A stretch of 64,000 nucleotides of DNA, from positions 1,389,067-1,453,066 of the forward strand of contig KZ111147.1 of assembly GCA_002077045.2 (NCBI GenBank), written 5' to 3'. This DNA comes from Rachicladosporium sp. CCFEE 5018. Lineage: Eukaryota > Ascomycota > Dothideomycetes > Cladosporiales > Cladosporiaceae. The translations under genes were made by a program, and so were the position numbers. The notes under the pieces are model-generated. The model searched no databases. It worked only from the letters and a program-made list of their open reading frames with translations, and was not told the origin of the DNA. Positions 46,674 to 55,842 of this stretch are shown here, piece after piece; the first letter of the stretch is position 1; the number at the start of each line of letters is the position of its first letter.

Positions 46674-46781
46674 CGTAGCAGATGCTCGTCTTATTTAATC
46701 GCTTCAAATTTCGATACTGCGTGCTAGGCTTTGCACGATATCCCGTCGATCTCCACCCATATCGCCACGTGCTAGCAAATG
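46674..46781. other. Promoter segment present only in copy 1, flanked by short repeats
   Basis: About 100 bp between TAGCAGATG (near 46,676) and TAGCAAATG (near 46,773). In copy 2 the sequence goes straight from the upstream flank into TAGCAAATG, as expected from a deletion between two similar short repeats, or an insertion in copy 1. The segment contains CACGTG. Confidence 0.7.
46766..46771. promoter_or_regulatory. CACGTG element upstream of ADI1 (copy 1 only)
   Basis: A perfect CACGTG palindrome 123 bp before the ADI1 start. In yeast Cbf1 binds this hexamer at methionine-pathway genes, and ADI1 belongs to methionine salvage. The motif is short, so regulation is only suggested. Confidence 0.3.
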
Positions 46782-46893
46782 ACGTGCGAGGGGACTAGGT
46801 GGGGAAGTCAAAGGCTACCAAAATATGTATTCGAATGCGACAATCCTTTCCACCCTTCCATCTCCAATCCTACCACCCTGAGCACTCTCCAAC

Positions 46894-47544
46894 ATGAAAG
46901 CCTACTACTACGACAACGTCCCCGGCGATCAACGCCTTCCCCATGACTCCGGCCGCCCCGTCCCTCCATCGGCTCTCGAAGCTCTGAATGTCACACACCA
47001 CTACCTGCCTGATGACCTCGACTCAGTGAACAAGATCGCCACATCCCGCAACTACAAGAACCGAGACGAGATTGAGATCTCGCCCACACTCCTGCCGAAC
47101 TACGAGGAGAAGGTGAAGACGTTCTTCCACGAGCATCTGCACGAGGATGAAGAGATTCGGTATATTTTGGCTGGGGGCGGGTACTTTGATGTGAGGGGGA
47201 AGGGCGATGAGTGGATTCGGTTGAGGTTAGAGAGGGGAGATCTGATGATCATGCCGACGGGAATATATCATCGCTTCACGACGGATGAGGAGAACGTAGG
47301 TGTTCTCAGCCAGGATCGCAGCAGAAAATAGGGGAGCTAACCTTGAGAGCAGTACACGAAAGCACTTCGCCTCTTCAAGGAGGACCCTAAATGGACGCCA
47401 CTGAAGCGTAGCGAGGATACGGATGTAAATGAGTACCGCAAGGAGTATCTCAAGTCGAGGGACGGGTCAGAGGAGAATGTCACGAGTGGGCAGGCGAAGG
47501 ATGGGACGCTGGATGCTGTGCCTGGGGAGCAAAGGATCACTTGA
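46894..47544 (+). CDS. ADI1: Acireductone dioxygenase, methionine salvage (copy 1)
   Basis: Cupin enzyme that oxidises the acireductone intermediate to the keto acid precursor of methionine (Fe2+ form). Two exons, 46894-47295 and 47353-47544, 197 residues. Metal ligands are visible: H-L-H-E-D-E-E around residues 92-98 and the His of GIYHRF. The core strand is IRYILAGGGYFDVRG. The 57-bp intron (donor GTAGGT, acceptor CAG) splits ...DEEN from YTKALRLFKED. Its sequence shows no similarity to the intron in copy 2. Copy 1 has Thr in MPTGIYH where copy 2 has the usual Ala. Confidence 0.93.
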
Positions 47545-48263
47545 GTCCTGCGATCAGCCATTGTGGTCGAGGTGTGTTGATGGATAATGTGAGATGTTTA
47601 TATGTACAAAAGTTGACAACGCCTTCATTCGTCATCATTGAAGAGCAATTGCCTGACTGCGTCTGCGGCCCCTCCATAATGTAAGGCCGCCGAAGACTGC
47701 TTCTTCCGCTCCCAATCCCGATTCCTGCAGCGTCCTGTTGATATGCACCGCCCCCAGCTAGACAGATCGTTGCAGACTGGTGTAAATGGCAGCGCCGCGG
47801 GATACGGTCGTAAATCCATGAATGCTAGTCTGATAATCGACACCAGAAGGCGTCGCCTATCTTGGTGAGTAGTGTGACGGTGGATGACGCGTCTTCTGAT
47901 GTCTGCCATCGCATTGCGTCTAGCAATCGGCTCTAGCGGTTTCTCGCTGCTACGACGAACAAGAGTGGTTTGCGCCGACCGGCAGGTCGGACAGCTATTC
48001 ACCACAGGCAAAGAGGACGAGGACCTGCTATGTCCTTTCCACTTTGACTGTGTTGCGTGCGCAGGTACACGCAGGTACATCGCGTAAGTATGGTGTAGTC
48101 CCTCGCGGAGGCCGATCAGTTGCCTTCAGGAACTTATAGCGGCTTCCGAATCAACGGTGCCATGCACCGGATCGTAAATTGTCCAGTATCATCGAACAGA
48201 TTCTGGACATGTCTCACCTACCTTGTCCAGTTTCATGATTCCCTCTCTCTCACTCCATTTCTC
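47545..48263. other. Haplotype-specific spacer between ADI1 and ATG101 (copy 1)
   Basis: 719 bp of convergent 3' flank. It shows no recognisable similarity to the matching interval in copy 2 (61,158-61,681). A 151-codon minus-strand frame (47,625-48,080) has no copy-2 partner and no motif, so it is not called. No terminal inverted repeats or target duplications were seen. Confidence 0.5.
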
Positions 48264-48869
48264 TCAGCCCCCAACCCCCCTCTTAACACCCATAACCCAA
48301 GGAAACACCCCTCCCTCCACCCCACCCTCCGTAATCGGCGGCACAGCTCCCGCCGCCTCTCCACCCACAGCCCCCATAACCCTCTTCACACCCTCCTGTA
48401 ATCCTGCCTCCATCTCCAGTCTCTCAATCCCCCTCACCCTGACCTCGATAACCCAAGTCTCCCACACAGTCTCCTCCTCTCCCTTGCCGCCGAACCAGCC
48501 TGTCTTGCGCGGTCGTCGGCGCTCGAGGAATTGGAGCGTGAGTGTAGCTGAGGGCGTGGAGGAGGGCGTGTCGAGATAGCGCAAGAGGGTGCTGAGGTGG
48601 GTTTCAAGGGTTGTGGGGATTGATATGGGGGTGGTGATGAGGGGCAGGGTCGTGTCGAGGATTTCGTGGGTGGTGGGAGGGAGTGCCGTGAAGATGCGGT
48701 GGAAGAAGATGGTGTGAAGGAGGGCTATGTCCAAGTCTTAGAATGTGCGAATCTTGGTGTATAAGGTATTCATCGTGGGGGGGGGGCGGGGACCTTTGAC
48801 AATGTCTTTCACGTTCGCGCGATCAGCTGTCACGGAGAGGGTATGTGTGGGAGGGCCTCGGGAGTCCAT
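48264..48869 (-). CDS. ATG101: Autophagy protein Atg101 (HORMA domain, copy 1)
   Basis: Component of the Atg1/ULK1-Atg13 initiation complex. Two exons, 48869-48794 and 48724-48264, 178 residues. Family features: SVTADRANVKDIVK at the start, LLHTIFFHRIF, THEILDTTLPLI, and the Trp-Phe loop near KTGWFGGKG that corresponds to the Atg101 WF finger. The end (PPITEGG, VFPW) also fits. The 69-bp intron has an unusual donor, GTCCCC, directly followed by a run of C on the coding strand. The join is still required by frame and by the family sequence. A base error in the homopolymer is possible. Confidence 0.9.
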
Positions 48870-49091
48870 TGCTTGATGATGAGATGCATGAGGAAAGGGT
48901 GTGAGACGATGTACTTGCTGGAGCTTGCTATCTGTAAGGCGTTTGGGAGTGCTGAGATGAGTAACATGTGATAGCATGACGCAGGATAGAAACACCGAAG
49001 GTGCCGAATAATAACATTGACGGAGACCACAACAGGGTACATGCTTTGTCTCAAGCGTAGGACGGGTCGCGATCAATGATCTGCTTATTGC

Positions 49092-50465
49092 TCATCGCAA
49101 GCAACTATACATGCTGCTCGCCTCCCAAATGACCAGCCCTCTACGACCAACTACTCGCTGTAAGGTAGGCCAGATGCCGTCCTCCCCAAAGTCAAGGTCG
49201 TCCAGCCCGATGTGCGCCCGATGGCGCCAGACCTCCTTCAGCTGCAGGTCATAGTGTGATCTGTCAACGGTGCTCCGATCAACAGTGCTAGTATTGGTGA
49301 ACTGGTCGAGAAAAGTAGCACTTGCCGGCGCGACCAAGAATGTTCTGGACCATGGTGGTATCGACGCGCAGTACATAGCAGACGCCATTTGAGTTACCAA
49401 AAGCGATCCGTCTAGGCCCATAAGATCGATGACCTCGATCGTGCTCCTCGAACCATTCTGACCTAAATCCCCTTGATCGCCGTACAATACCGCTCGTCCG
49501 TCGAGCAGGTAATGTGGCGGGGAGTAAGTTTTCCAGTAGTAAAGATCAGTCACGTTCGGCTGCGCTGCTACCCAGGTCTGCGCAGACACGATGCCGCCTT
49601 GGTGGTATGTGCCGAATAGAACGCCCGCAAGAGAATTGAAGATGATCCACGCCGTCACCCAGGCTTGGGAGAATCGCTTCGGCAAGCGTATGCTGGCAAG
49701 AAGTAAGGGTATGGCAGGTTGCAAGAATCGAGCTTCCTGGTGCTGGAAGCAGGACAGCAGAGCTATACCAGTGACTGCGGTCCAGAAGAGAGTGCCGTGA
49801 TTGCCGACGGGCAAGAGGAGCACTGCTGGACCGAGAAGCTGAGGCAGATTTACCAAGAAGTGCTTATAGAATGGATGGAGGCCATGCTTTGCAAGATTTG
49901 ACGAGTCGAGGTTGTAGATAAGATTGTTCCAAGGTGTGAGCACTGCATTGGTGGGGAGATCGCGGAAGCGGATGTTCGAGATTGATAGGCCAGAGTAGAT
50001 CGAAGTGTCCAGTAGTATTGCGCTGAAGAGCACGATTACAGCAGTGATTAGTATTACGAGTATGCGTAGGGGCTTATGCAAGAGGTGCGGTACTAGCTGT
50101 ACTGCGGGTATCAACATGAATGCAGGAAAGGTGATGCGATTGAAGATGCCTAAGACGCCGAGGAATGCAAGCACAATGCAGGCAGTGCTCTGAGTATGCG
50201 CTGGATCATCGCGAATGCGCCTGATCAAGACCAGTACCCAGAGCACGATCAGCGTCTCGATGCTGTTCGAGAAGGTGTGTGTCTGGAATGTCCAGGTAAC
50301 GTAGGAAGATGCAATGAGAGTGATGGCAGTTTGGCGGTGCTTTGGTAGGGGGATCAGCTCATGTATGGCCCAATCTTCGAGGATGAAGCTGAGCATGAAC
50401 ATCACCAGCCGCAATGCGTAGAATGCTACGTGAGCTGGCACTGGGCCATATCCAAGGCCTTCCCA
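49092..50465 (-). CDS. SMP3: GPI mannosyltransferase 4 SMP3, cut by gap 2 (copy 1)
   Basis: Adds the fourth mannose to the GPI-anchor core in the ER, using dolichyl-phosphate-mannose. 457 residues are visible, starting in frame at WEGLGYGPVP next to the N gap. The N-terminus with the catalytic HPDE-type loop lies in the missing sequence. GT22 features: FQTHTFSNSIET, FNRITFPAF, LTPWNNLIYNLDSSN and the HQEARFLQP motif, with many hydrophobic segments. It is convergent with nothing; ATG101 lies just downstream in the same direction, 222 bp away. Confidence 0.92.
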   Translation of the reverse strand, partial: WEGLGYGPVPAHVAFYALRLVMFMLSFILEDWAIHELIPLPKHRQTAITLIASSYVTWTFQTHTFSNSIETLIVLWVLVLIRRIRDDPAHTQSTACIVLAFLGVLGIFNRITFPAFMLIPAVQLVPHLLHKPLRILVILITAVIVLFSAILLDTSIYSGLSISNIRFRDLPTNAVLTPWNNLIYNLDSSNLAKHGLHPFYKHFLVNLPQLLGPAVLLLPVGNHGTLFWTAVTGIALLSCFQHQEARFLQPAIPLLLASIRLPKRFSQAWVTAWIIFNSLAGVLFGTYHQGGIVSAQTWVAAQPNVTDLYYWKTYSPPHYLLDGRAVLYGDQGDLGQNGSRSTIEVIDLMGLDGSLLVTQMASAMYCASIPPWSRTFLVAPASATFLDQFTNTSTVDRSTVDRSHYDLQLKEVWRHRAHIGLDDLDFGEDGIWPTLQRVVGRRGLVIWEASSMYSCLR

Positions 50466-50565
50466 NNNNNNNNNNNNNNNNNNNNNNNNNNNNNNNNNNN
50501 NNNNNNNNNNNNNNNNNNNNNNNNNNNNNNNNNNNNNNNNNNNNNNNNNNNNNNNNNNNNNNNNN
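50466..50565. other. Assembly gap of exactly 100 Ns (gap 2)
   Basis: Second 100-base placeholder. It separates SMP3 of copy 1 from the RBG1 3' end of copy 2. Confidence 0.99.
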
Positions 50566-50582
50566 GGTTGGCGGCGAAGTGA
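50566..50582 (+). pseudogene. RBG1: RBG1 last codons after gap 2
   Basis: 17 bases that match 37,753-37,769: the last codons (Leu-Ala-Ala-Lys) and stop of RBG1. The rest of the gene is not present on this side of the gap. Confidence 0.85.
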
Positions 50583-51187
50583 TGTGGAAGCTGTGGGATG
50601 TTGTCGAGTTGGGTATGCCAACCTTCGCGTCAATGACAGATCGCGGGCTGATCTGCCGCAGGTACGGGTCAGCCTACGCGAACGAATGCACATATCAGGC
50701 ACAGCAACGCCATGATCTGCGTTTTCTCCTGGTCGATCAGAGATCACCCTGATGCGGAGACGCGGTATCAACGCTATTGAGCTCGTTCAAGCGATCTGTC
50801 ACATTTCCTCAGAAATCCCGCGTCACATTTGGTACTCCGCCTCATCTGTGTAACATGAATGCATCGCATGCAACGCGTCGAGTGATGGCAGAGTGCTTGC
50901 ATCACTTCACTGGTCGCGTCTCTCGGCTCACTGCTCACTCCCATGTAAGTATCACATGCTGCCTGTTGCTTCGGGCAACATGTGCATGATCAATATGATT
51001 TTACATGATCTGACTCAATCTCACTGGTCTCCAACGCTCCTTCCAACCTACTTCTCTTCTAGTTCACATATTCCCACACACTCCTCACAGTCTTGCAGTG
51101 GCTCACCACGACACAACAGCTCTGCCTCACACGCTTATCCCAAGTCATCTCACCTCCCATTCACGTTTGATACATCAAACCACAATC
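50583..51187. other. Intergenic region after RBG1 (copy 2)
   Basis: 605 bp aligning without indels to 37,770-38,374, with scattered substitutions. Nothing else is seen. Confidence 0.4.
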
Positions 51188-51809
51188 ATGCCAGCCCAAG
51201 GTAAAATCGACTGGGACAGCGTTGACGCTTGGAAGCGCCTCATCGCCGCCATCTATGCGTCCGGCATCAAGGTCAAAGCTCTCTCAGCATCTCTATTCCT
51301 TTCCTAACCCCCATCACTGACCTTCTCGTGCTAGCTCGACCTTCGCCAAATCGCCACCCTGTTTGGCACAACCTATGACACGCTCGAGAACCGCCTCCGC
51401 ACCATCAAGAAAGATGCCGCGGTACTGAAGGATGATGTCACCTCGGGCAAGCGTGGCGAGGTGACGCCGGCCAGGGGCACGCCGCAGAAGACACCCGCCA
51501 AGAAGACGGGCCTCGGGTTGGATGGTACGTCTTTCTTCTGCTTCCTGATGGAGTATGTGGAGCGCGACTTACAGCTAAGCATGTGTGACCAACGGCCGCG
51601 TCACCAAGACGCCCACGAAGTCTGACAGCAAGAAGGGCAACGGTATCAAGGTTGAGGCGTTGGCGAATGTCGACTTCTTTGCTGATCAGCCAGCGAATGG
51701 GTTCGACGGGAGTTTCGAGATGCACGGTATGGAAAAGAATGGCATGGGGTTGGAGAACGGGTATGATTTTGGCGTGGGCATGGGGCACGAGGGCGGGTTT
51801 GGGGCGTGA
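51188..51809 (+). pseudogene. Small basic protein A, splice acceptor lost (copy 2)
   Basis: Exons would be 51188-51271, 51335-51524 and 51583-51809, as in copy 1. The acceptor of the second intron reads CAT at 51580-51582 instead of CAG, and the branch site reads CTTAC instead of CTGAC (51568-51572). If the intron is retained, translation runs about 30 codons into it and past exon 3 out of frame before stopping. The nearest other AG sites (51574 and about 51607) also lead to early stops. The N-terminal Myb/SANT-like unit and the Lys-rich tail would survive, but the Gly/Met-rich C-terminus would be lost. Confidence 0.7.
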
Positions 51810-52526
51810 GTAGATGTGGCAGAGGCGTGTTGGAAGCGCGAAATGACTGTGGCGCCTGGCGGGAGCAAGTGGTGCATCGCCGAGGTTCCACGACAGCACA
51901 GCACCAGGAGACACAGATTGTGGCAGAGTCGTCAAAGCGGCTTGAGGCTCGAGATGTAAAATGAAAGACAATCCATCTGCTGCCTCCATAGTGTGCTCGA
52001 ACCCTCGTGGGCATCGTGCAGACTTGTTGCTCAACCGCTCGTGGTCGATGGTCGCACGGCATGCCCTGCAGTATGCAGGCACTGAGCATAGGCTCGCGTG
52101 AGTCACTCCTAGTCGCGAAGAGTGGTCGCAGGCGGACCCGCTGTGATGTCTCACATTCGACCGTTCGCCCACGTGTGCATCTCAGGGGGGCCAAGAGCGA
52201 CCAAGAGTGTGGGATATGCTGTCCACAAGTCCCGACGAGACTGACGGATTGCTCGTTGATTCCGAAGCCATGATGTCCCAGTTGATAGCCTGTCTCTAAC
52301 ATGTGAAAGTCGCTCTTTCCCTGCCCGTAGCTGTCTTCCTCACTCAAATCTCGCCTCCGTTGCCACCGCGACTTCACCTCCCCAACAGGCAACAACCCCA
52401 CTTGCTCAGCCAGACTTGTAAACAACATCTTCCTCACTCGACCTCAGTCCACTTCGTCCAACCTCGCACACTCCACGCTGTTCCCTCTGTTCTCATACAT
52501 CAACAAGCAAACCCAACACGCCGAAG
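51810..52526. other. Intergenic region between small basic genes A and B (copy 2)
   Basis: 717 bp, aligned with 38,997-39,713 without net length change. Overlapping long frames on the minus strand are shadows, as in copy 1. Confidence 0.4.
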
Positions 52527-53272
52527 ATGTCGGTCTGGAATGCAGAGCGTGATCAGCGCTTGCTGGTCTTGCTGATCGATCAGCTAAACCTAGGAGGCTG
52601 TGACGAGATTGCAAAGGCCTGGAAAACCAAGTATGGTACGCAGCTCTCACTATACTTACTCCACAAAGATGCTGTTAGCTGACATCCCTCATAGCTGGCA
52701 TCGACTCCTACGTCCCTACCGCCCGCGCCATCTCTGAGCACGTCAAGTCACTCAAGAAGACCGCCGGCGGCAGCTCAACCGGCTCTGCCGCGACTCCGAC
52801 GGAGACAGCCTTAACGCCGGCCAAAGTTACTCCCAAGCGTCCGACCCAGGCCAAGACTCCCACGAGCAGTGCCAAGCGCTCTCGTGCACAGGCTATGAGC
52901 GAAGAGGACGAGGAGCCCATGTCCGATGACTCTGAGCCCGATCACAAGACCCTCAAGAAAATCAAGCCCGAGCCTCGCAAGAACCCGAGTCGCCGCAGCA
53001 AGAGCGCCAGCGCTGGCGTGTCGTACCAGCAGAGTGAGAGTGAGGCTAATACTGAGGTGGAGGTGGAGAAGGCTGAAGGCGTGGCGAGTATGGATGGCGC
53101 TACTGACGCTAGGGAGACGTCCAATAAGTTCAGGCTCCCGACTGATCTTGCTAAGGGTACAATTGCCCCGCAGGGTAAGGCTGCTGGGCCTGCCGGGGCC
53201 AAGGCGGCGAGCTTCGATGGCGCGGCTGACGACAGCGATGTTTCTAGCTTCAGTGCTGATTTCGGGGCTTGA
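52527..53272 (+). CDS. Small basic Myb/SANT-like protein B, intact copy 2
   Basis: Two exons, 52527-52635 and 52695-53272, 228 residues. The Myb/SANT-like N-terminus (residues 1-60) contains Trp4 and the LLVLLIDQ and SLKKTAGG helices. A Lys/Thr/Pro-rich stretch (about 70-105) is followed by an acidic patch (EEDEEPMSDDSEPD), a second basic patch (LKKIKPEP, SRRSKSAS) and an acidic Ser/Ala-rich end. The first intron has donor GTACGC and acceptor TAG. The layout fits a small nuclear DNA-binding or chromatin protein, but no named family is recognised. Copy 1 has the same gene with a one-base insertion. Confidence 0.75.
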
Positions 53273-53779
53273 GCTGCATGCACTACAACGGGCGAGTCCG
53301 GGAGAGTGTGCAGTGAAGCTTACAACGGCATACGAGAACGAAATATTGCAGATGGGTTTTCTCATGCTTTTCCACGATCAGAGAATAAGCATGAGCGATG
53401 AGAAGGCACATGACAGTCAAGGGGTTGTAGTAGTGGATAGTGAATTGATACTATCCTGTTTCAAGTATCGCTTCCTCTCGTAGCAGGCCTGGTCGTGCTC
53501 GAGCTAGTACATCCTAGCGTTGATCGTCAGTGAATCTCCTCGGAGCATGATTTGAGAGACATACCTGCAACGAGTCTGCATAGGCATCCTCACGTCGCCC
53601 GATCAAAACCGTGACGTCTCACTACGAGCAGCCGTCATGTGCTGTCGTCAGGCATCGTGCTTGACGGCACGGTTCTCATACCCCTCAATCGACCTCAACA
53701 TGCCATCGTGGTCGTTCCATAGCAAGTCACATCAAGCGCTTTCGACAGCAATAGCTTATCCCAGCCCATCCCAGCCCTT
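53273..53779. other. 3' spacer between small basic gene B and SWI5 (copy 2)
   Basis: 507 bp. It is 16 bp shorter than copy 1 just after the stop codon (sequence missing after ACGGGCGA). Nothing else is seen. Confidence 0.4.
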
Positions 53780-54190
53780 TCAATCCCCCTCCGCGACCCC
53801 GAACTCCTCCATCACAGGCAACACTCGACAGCCCCTCTTATCCGCAATCAAGCCCATCAACCCTTGCCCAACGTCCTTGATCTCGTTGTACTTGTGTAGC
53901 AGTGAGATGTGCTCCTTGATCACCTCGTTGGAAGACCTCAGAGCTGCTGCCAGAGTCTCTTCGGGCGTAGAGTAGGCTGGGGGTGGGAGACCGCACGGGA
54001 GAGTTGTGGTGGCGGCGAGAGCGGCGCGTTGGGTTTGAAGATCAGCAAGAGTGGCTGTGAGGGCGGCGTGTTTGGCTTGCAGGGCGAGGAAGCGGGGGGT
54101 GGGTGCTGGGGTCGTGGAGGCGGGGCTGGAGGGCGCGTCGTCTGACGAGGGTGGAGCGGTGGAGGCGGCGGGAGGGTCTTGCGACGGCAT
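53780..54190 (-). CDS. SWI5: Recombination mediator Swi5 (copy 2)
   Basis: 136 residues, same frame and stop as copy 1, with a few substitutions in the linker (for example PCGLPPP for PSGLPLP, and LAAALRSS for LAVALKSS). The Swi5 core helix region (HKYNEIKDVGQGLMG) is identical. Divergent from the YTP1-like gene. Confidence 0.87.
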   Translation of the reverse strand: MPSQDPPAASTAPPSSDDAPSSPASTTPAPTPRFLALQAKHAALTATLADLQTQRAALAATTTLPCGLPPPAYSTPEETLAAALRSSNEVIKEHISLLHKYNEIKDVGQGLMGLIADKRGCRVLPVMEEFGVAEGD

Positions 54191-54366
54191 GTTGAGTGCG
54201 GTCTATGGCCTAGGTATGAGCCTTTCACATGCTCAGGAATTATGTATCAAACAGCAACAGATTCATCTCGTTGTTGCAGTCGGATCTCGGCGGACCGATG
54301 ATCCGACGCGCATGCTCACTTCATGAAAGTGCCACCCACCCCTACTTCCACCATCGACACACCACG
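54191..54366. promoter_or_regulatory. Divergent promoter between SWI5 and the YTP1-like gene (copy 2)
   Basis: 176 bp. Only the outer edges and a short middle part (TCGGCGG..CCGAT.ATCCGAC) resemble copy 1, and the TATATA near the start in copy 1 is absent. Confidence 0.5.
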
Positions 54367-55842
54367 ATGGCGACCTTCCGCACCCGACCAGCCATGTTGC
54401 CTCTCATCTCCACCCTACTGGCCCTGGCCGCTACAGTCCTCGCCCACGGCGGCCACGATGCCGTTCCTGAAGGCGAGGCGATCTCCCCGGAACCCATCGA
54501 CACCACCCTCTGGATCCACATCCTCCTTCAGACTCTTGCATGGGGCATCTTGTTCCCCACTGGCATGGTGCTAGGCCTTGTGAAGTCCCGCTGGCACGTC
54601 CCTGTCCAGATCCTCGGCAGCGCGATCGCGATACCCGGATACTTTCTGGGCCACCTGCATAAGGGGAGGCAGTTTGGGAAGAATGCGCATGCTGGATTCG
54701 CAAACTGGTTGATGTTGTTGTTGATTGTGCAGGTTGTGTTGGGGGTTTATCTGAGGCTACATCTGGAGAAGGGATTTCTGGGGAGGGTGCGGCCGCTGCA
54801 GGTCAAGGCACACGGTATCTTGGGAGGACTCATCCCGGTTGCGGCGTGGGTGCAGATGTTGTTTGGTGGGATCGCTGCGCAAGGCTTCTGTCAGGGTGAG
54901 CATACTGGGCAGTGTGCTGCACACTTCATCATGGGCTCGGCCTTCGTAGGCTATGGCATTGTGCTCACGATACTGCTTGTCAACGGATCAGGCTTCTTGA
55001 AGCGGACTGGACGAAGCCAGGAGTTCTGGGACAGTTGTGTGATTGCCGCTTGGGGGTGCGTGAACACCTTCACTGAGCATAGATGGGGAGGGCCGTGGGT
55101 TCGCAACGATCTACAGCACACGAGCATGGGCATCATCTGGTGGGCAGCTGGACTCGTCGGCATCTGGCTTTCACGCGATAAGCAAGGCCGTCCCAAGCGA
55201 AATCTCATACCCGCGATTGTCATTTTCATGACTGGCTGGGGTATGAGCGCGCATCCACAGTCGCTCGAGCTGAGCACTCATGTGCACTCTTTCTTCGGAT
55301 ACACGCTGATGAGCGTGGGCGTCACAAGGGTTGTAGAGATCAGCTTTGTGTTGCGGGACAAGTCCACGATCGAGGGAGGAGATGAGGATGAAGTCAACAG
55401 CTTCCAGTACCTGCCGCCTTTCCTGCTGTACGCCAGCGGCTTCCTGTTCATGGGCGCGACTGAGGAGCAGATGGCGCTGCTGGCCTCGAACAATGTGACG
55501 CATGTGGCGTACATACTGATCTTGTTCAGCATCAGCTTCTTGCTCTTTTTATGTATGCTATACTCTACGTCCCTCTGATTGTCATTCACTGACAGTGCTA
55601 CAGTCGTCCTCATGCTCCTCTCGCTATACTCTGCCAATACGAAGGCTGTACCAGCACCTCGGAAAGACGATGGTGAGCGGCCACTGACCAACGGCCTTGC
55701 AAACGGCCATCCTCGCATACCCAACGCGGCAGACCGACAAGCGGCTGATGCACAAGAGTTCGAGCTGGAAGGCTTGATGAGTGACGACGATGATGCCGAG
55801 GGCGGTGCGTTGACCAAGGGCACGAATGGTCGTCCACGGTGA
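54367..55842 (+). CDS. YTP1: Ytp1-like polytopic membrane protein (copy 2)
   Basis: Two exons, 54367-55552 and 55604-55842, 474 residues as in copy 1. The intron is 51 bp (donor GTATGC). The frame is open upstream to 54229, but the ATG at 54367 matches the copy 1 start and gives a proper signal-peptide-like N-terminus. Many differences to copy 1 are synonymous third-position changes, denser here than in the CDF gene, while the protein changes little. That points to purifying selection on both copies. Confidence 0.9.

Larger units (their letters stand above)
37753..50465. repeat. Diverged duplicated block 2, copy 1
   Basis: 12.7 kb that recur with the same gene order at 50,566-63,899. The offset starts at 12,813 and changes through indels (12,797, 12,788, 13,702, 13,713, 13,616, 13,418, 13,434). 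Coding exons are nearly identical; several spacers and one intron are unrelated. The block ends at the N gap inside SMP3. Confidence 0.95.

Noticed and set aside
47625..48080. 151-codon minus-strand frame in the ADI1-ATG101 spacer
   Set aside because: Lies in sequence absent from copy 2, with no recognisable domain; likely chance.
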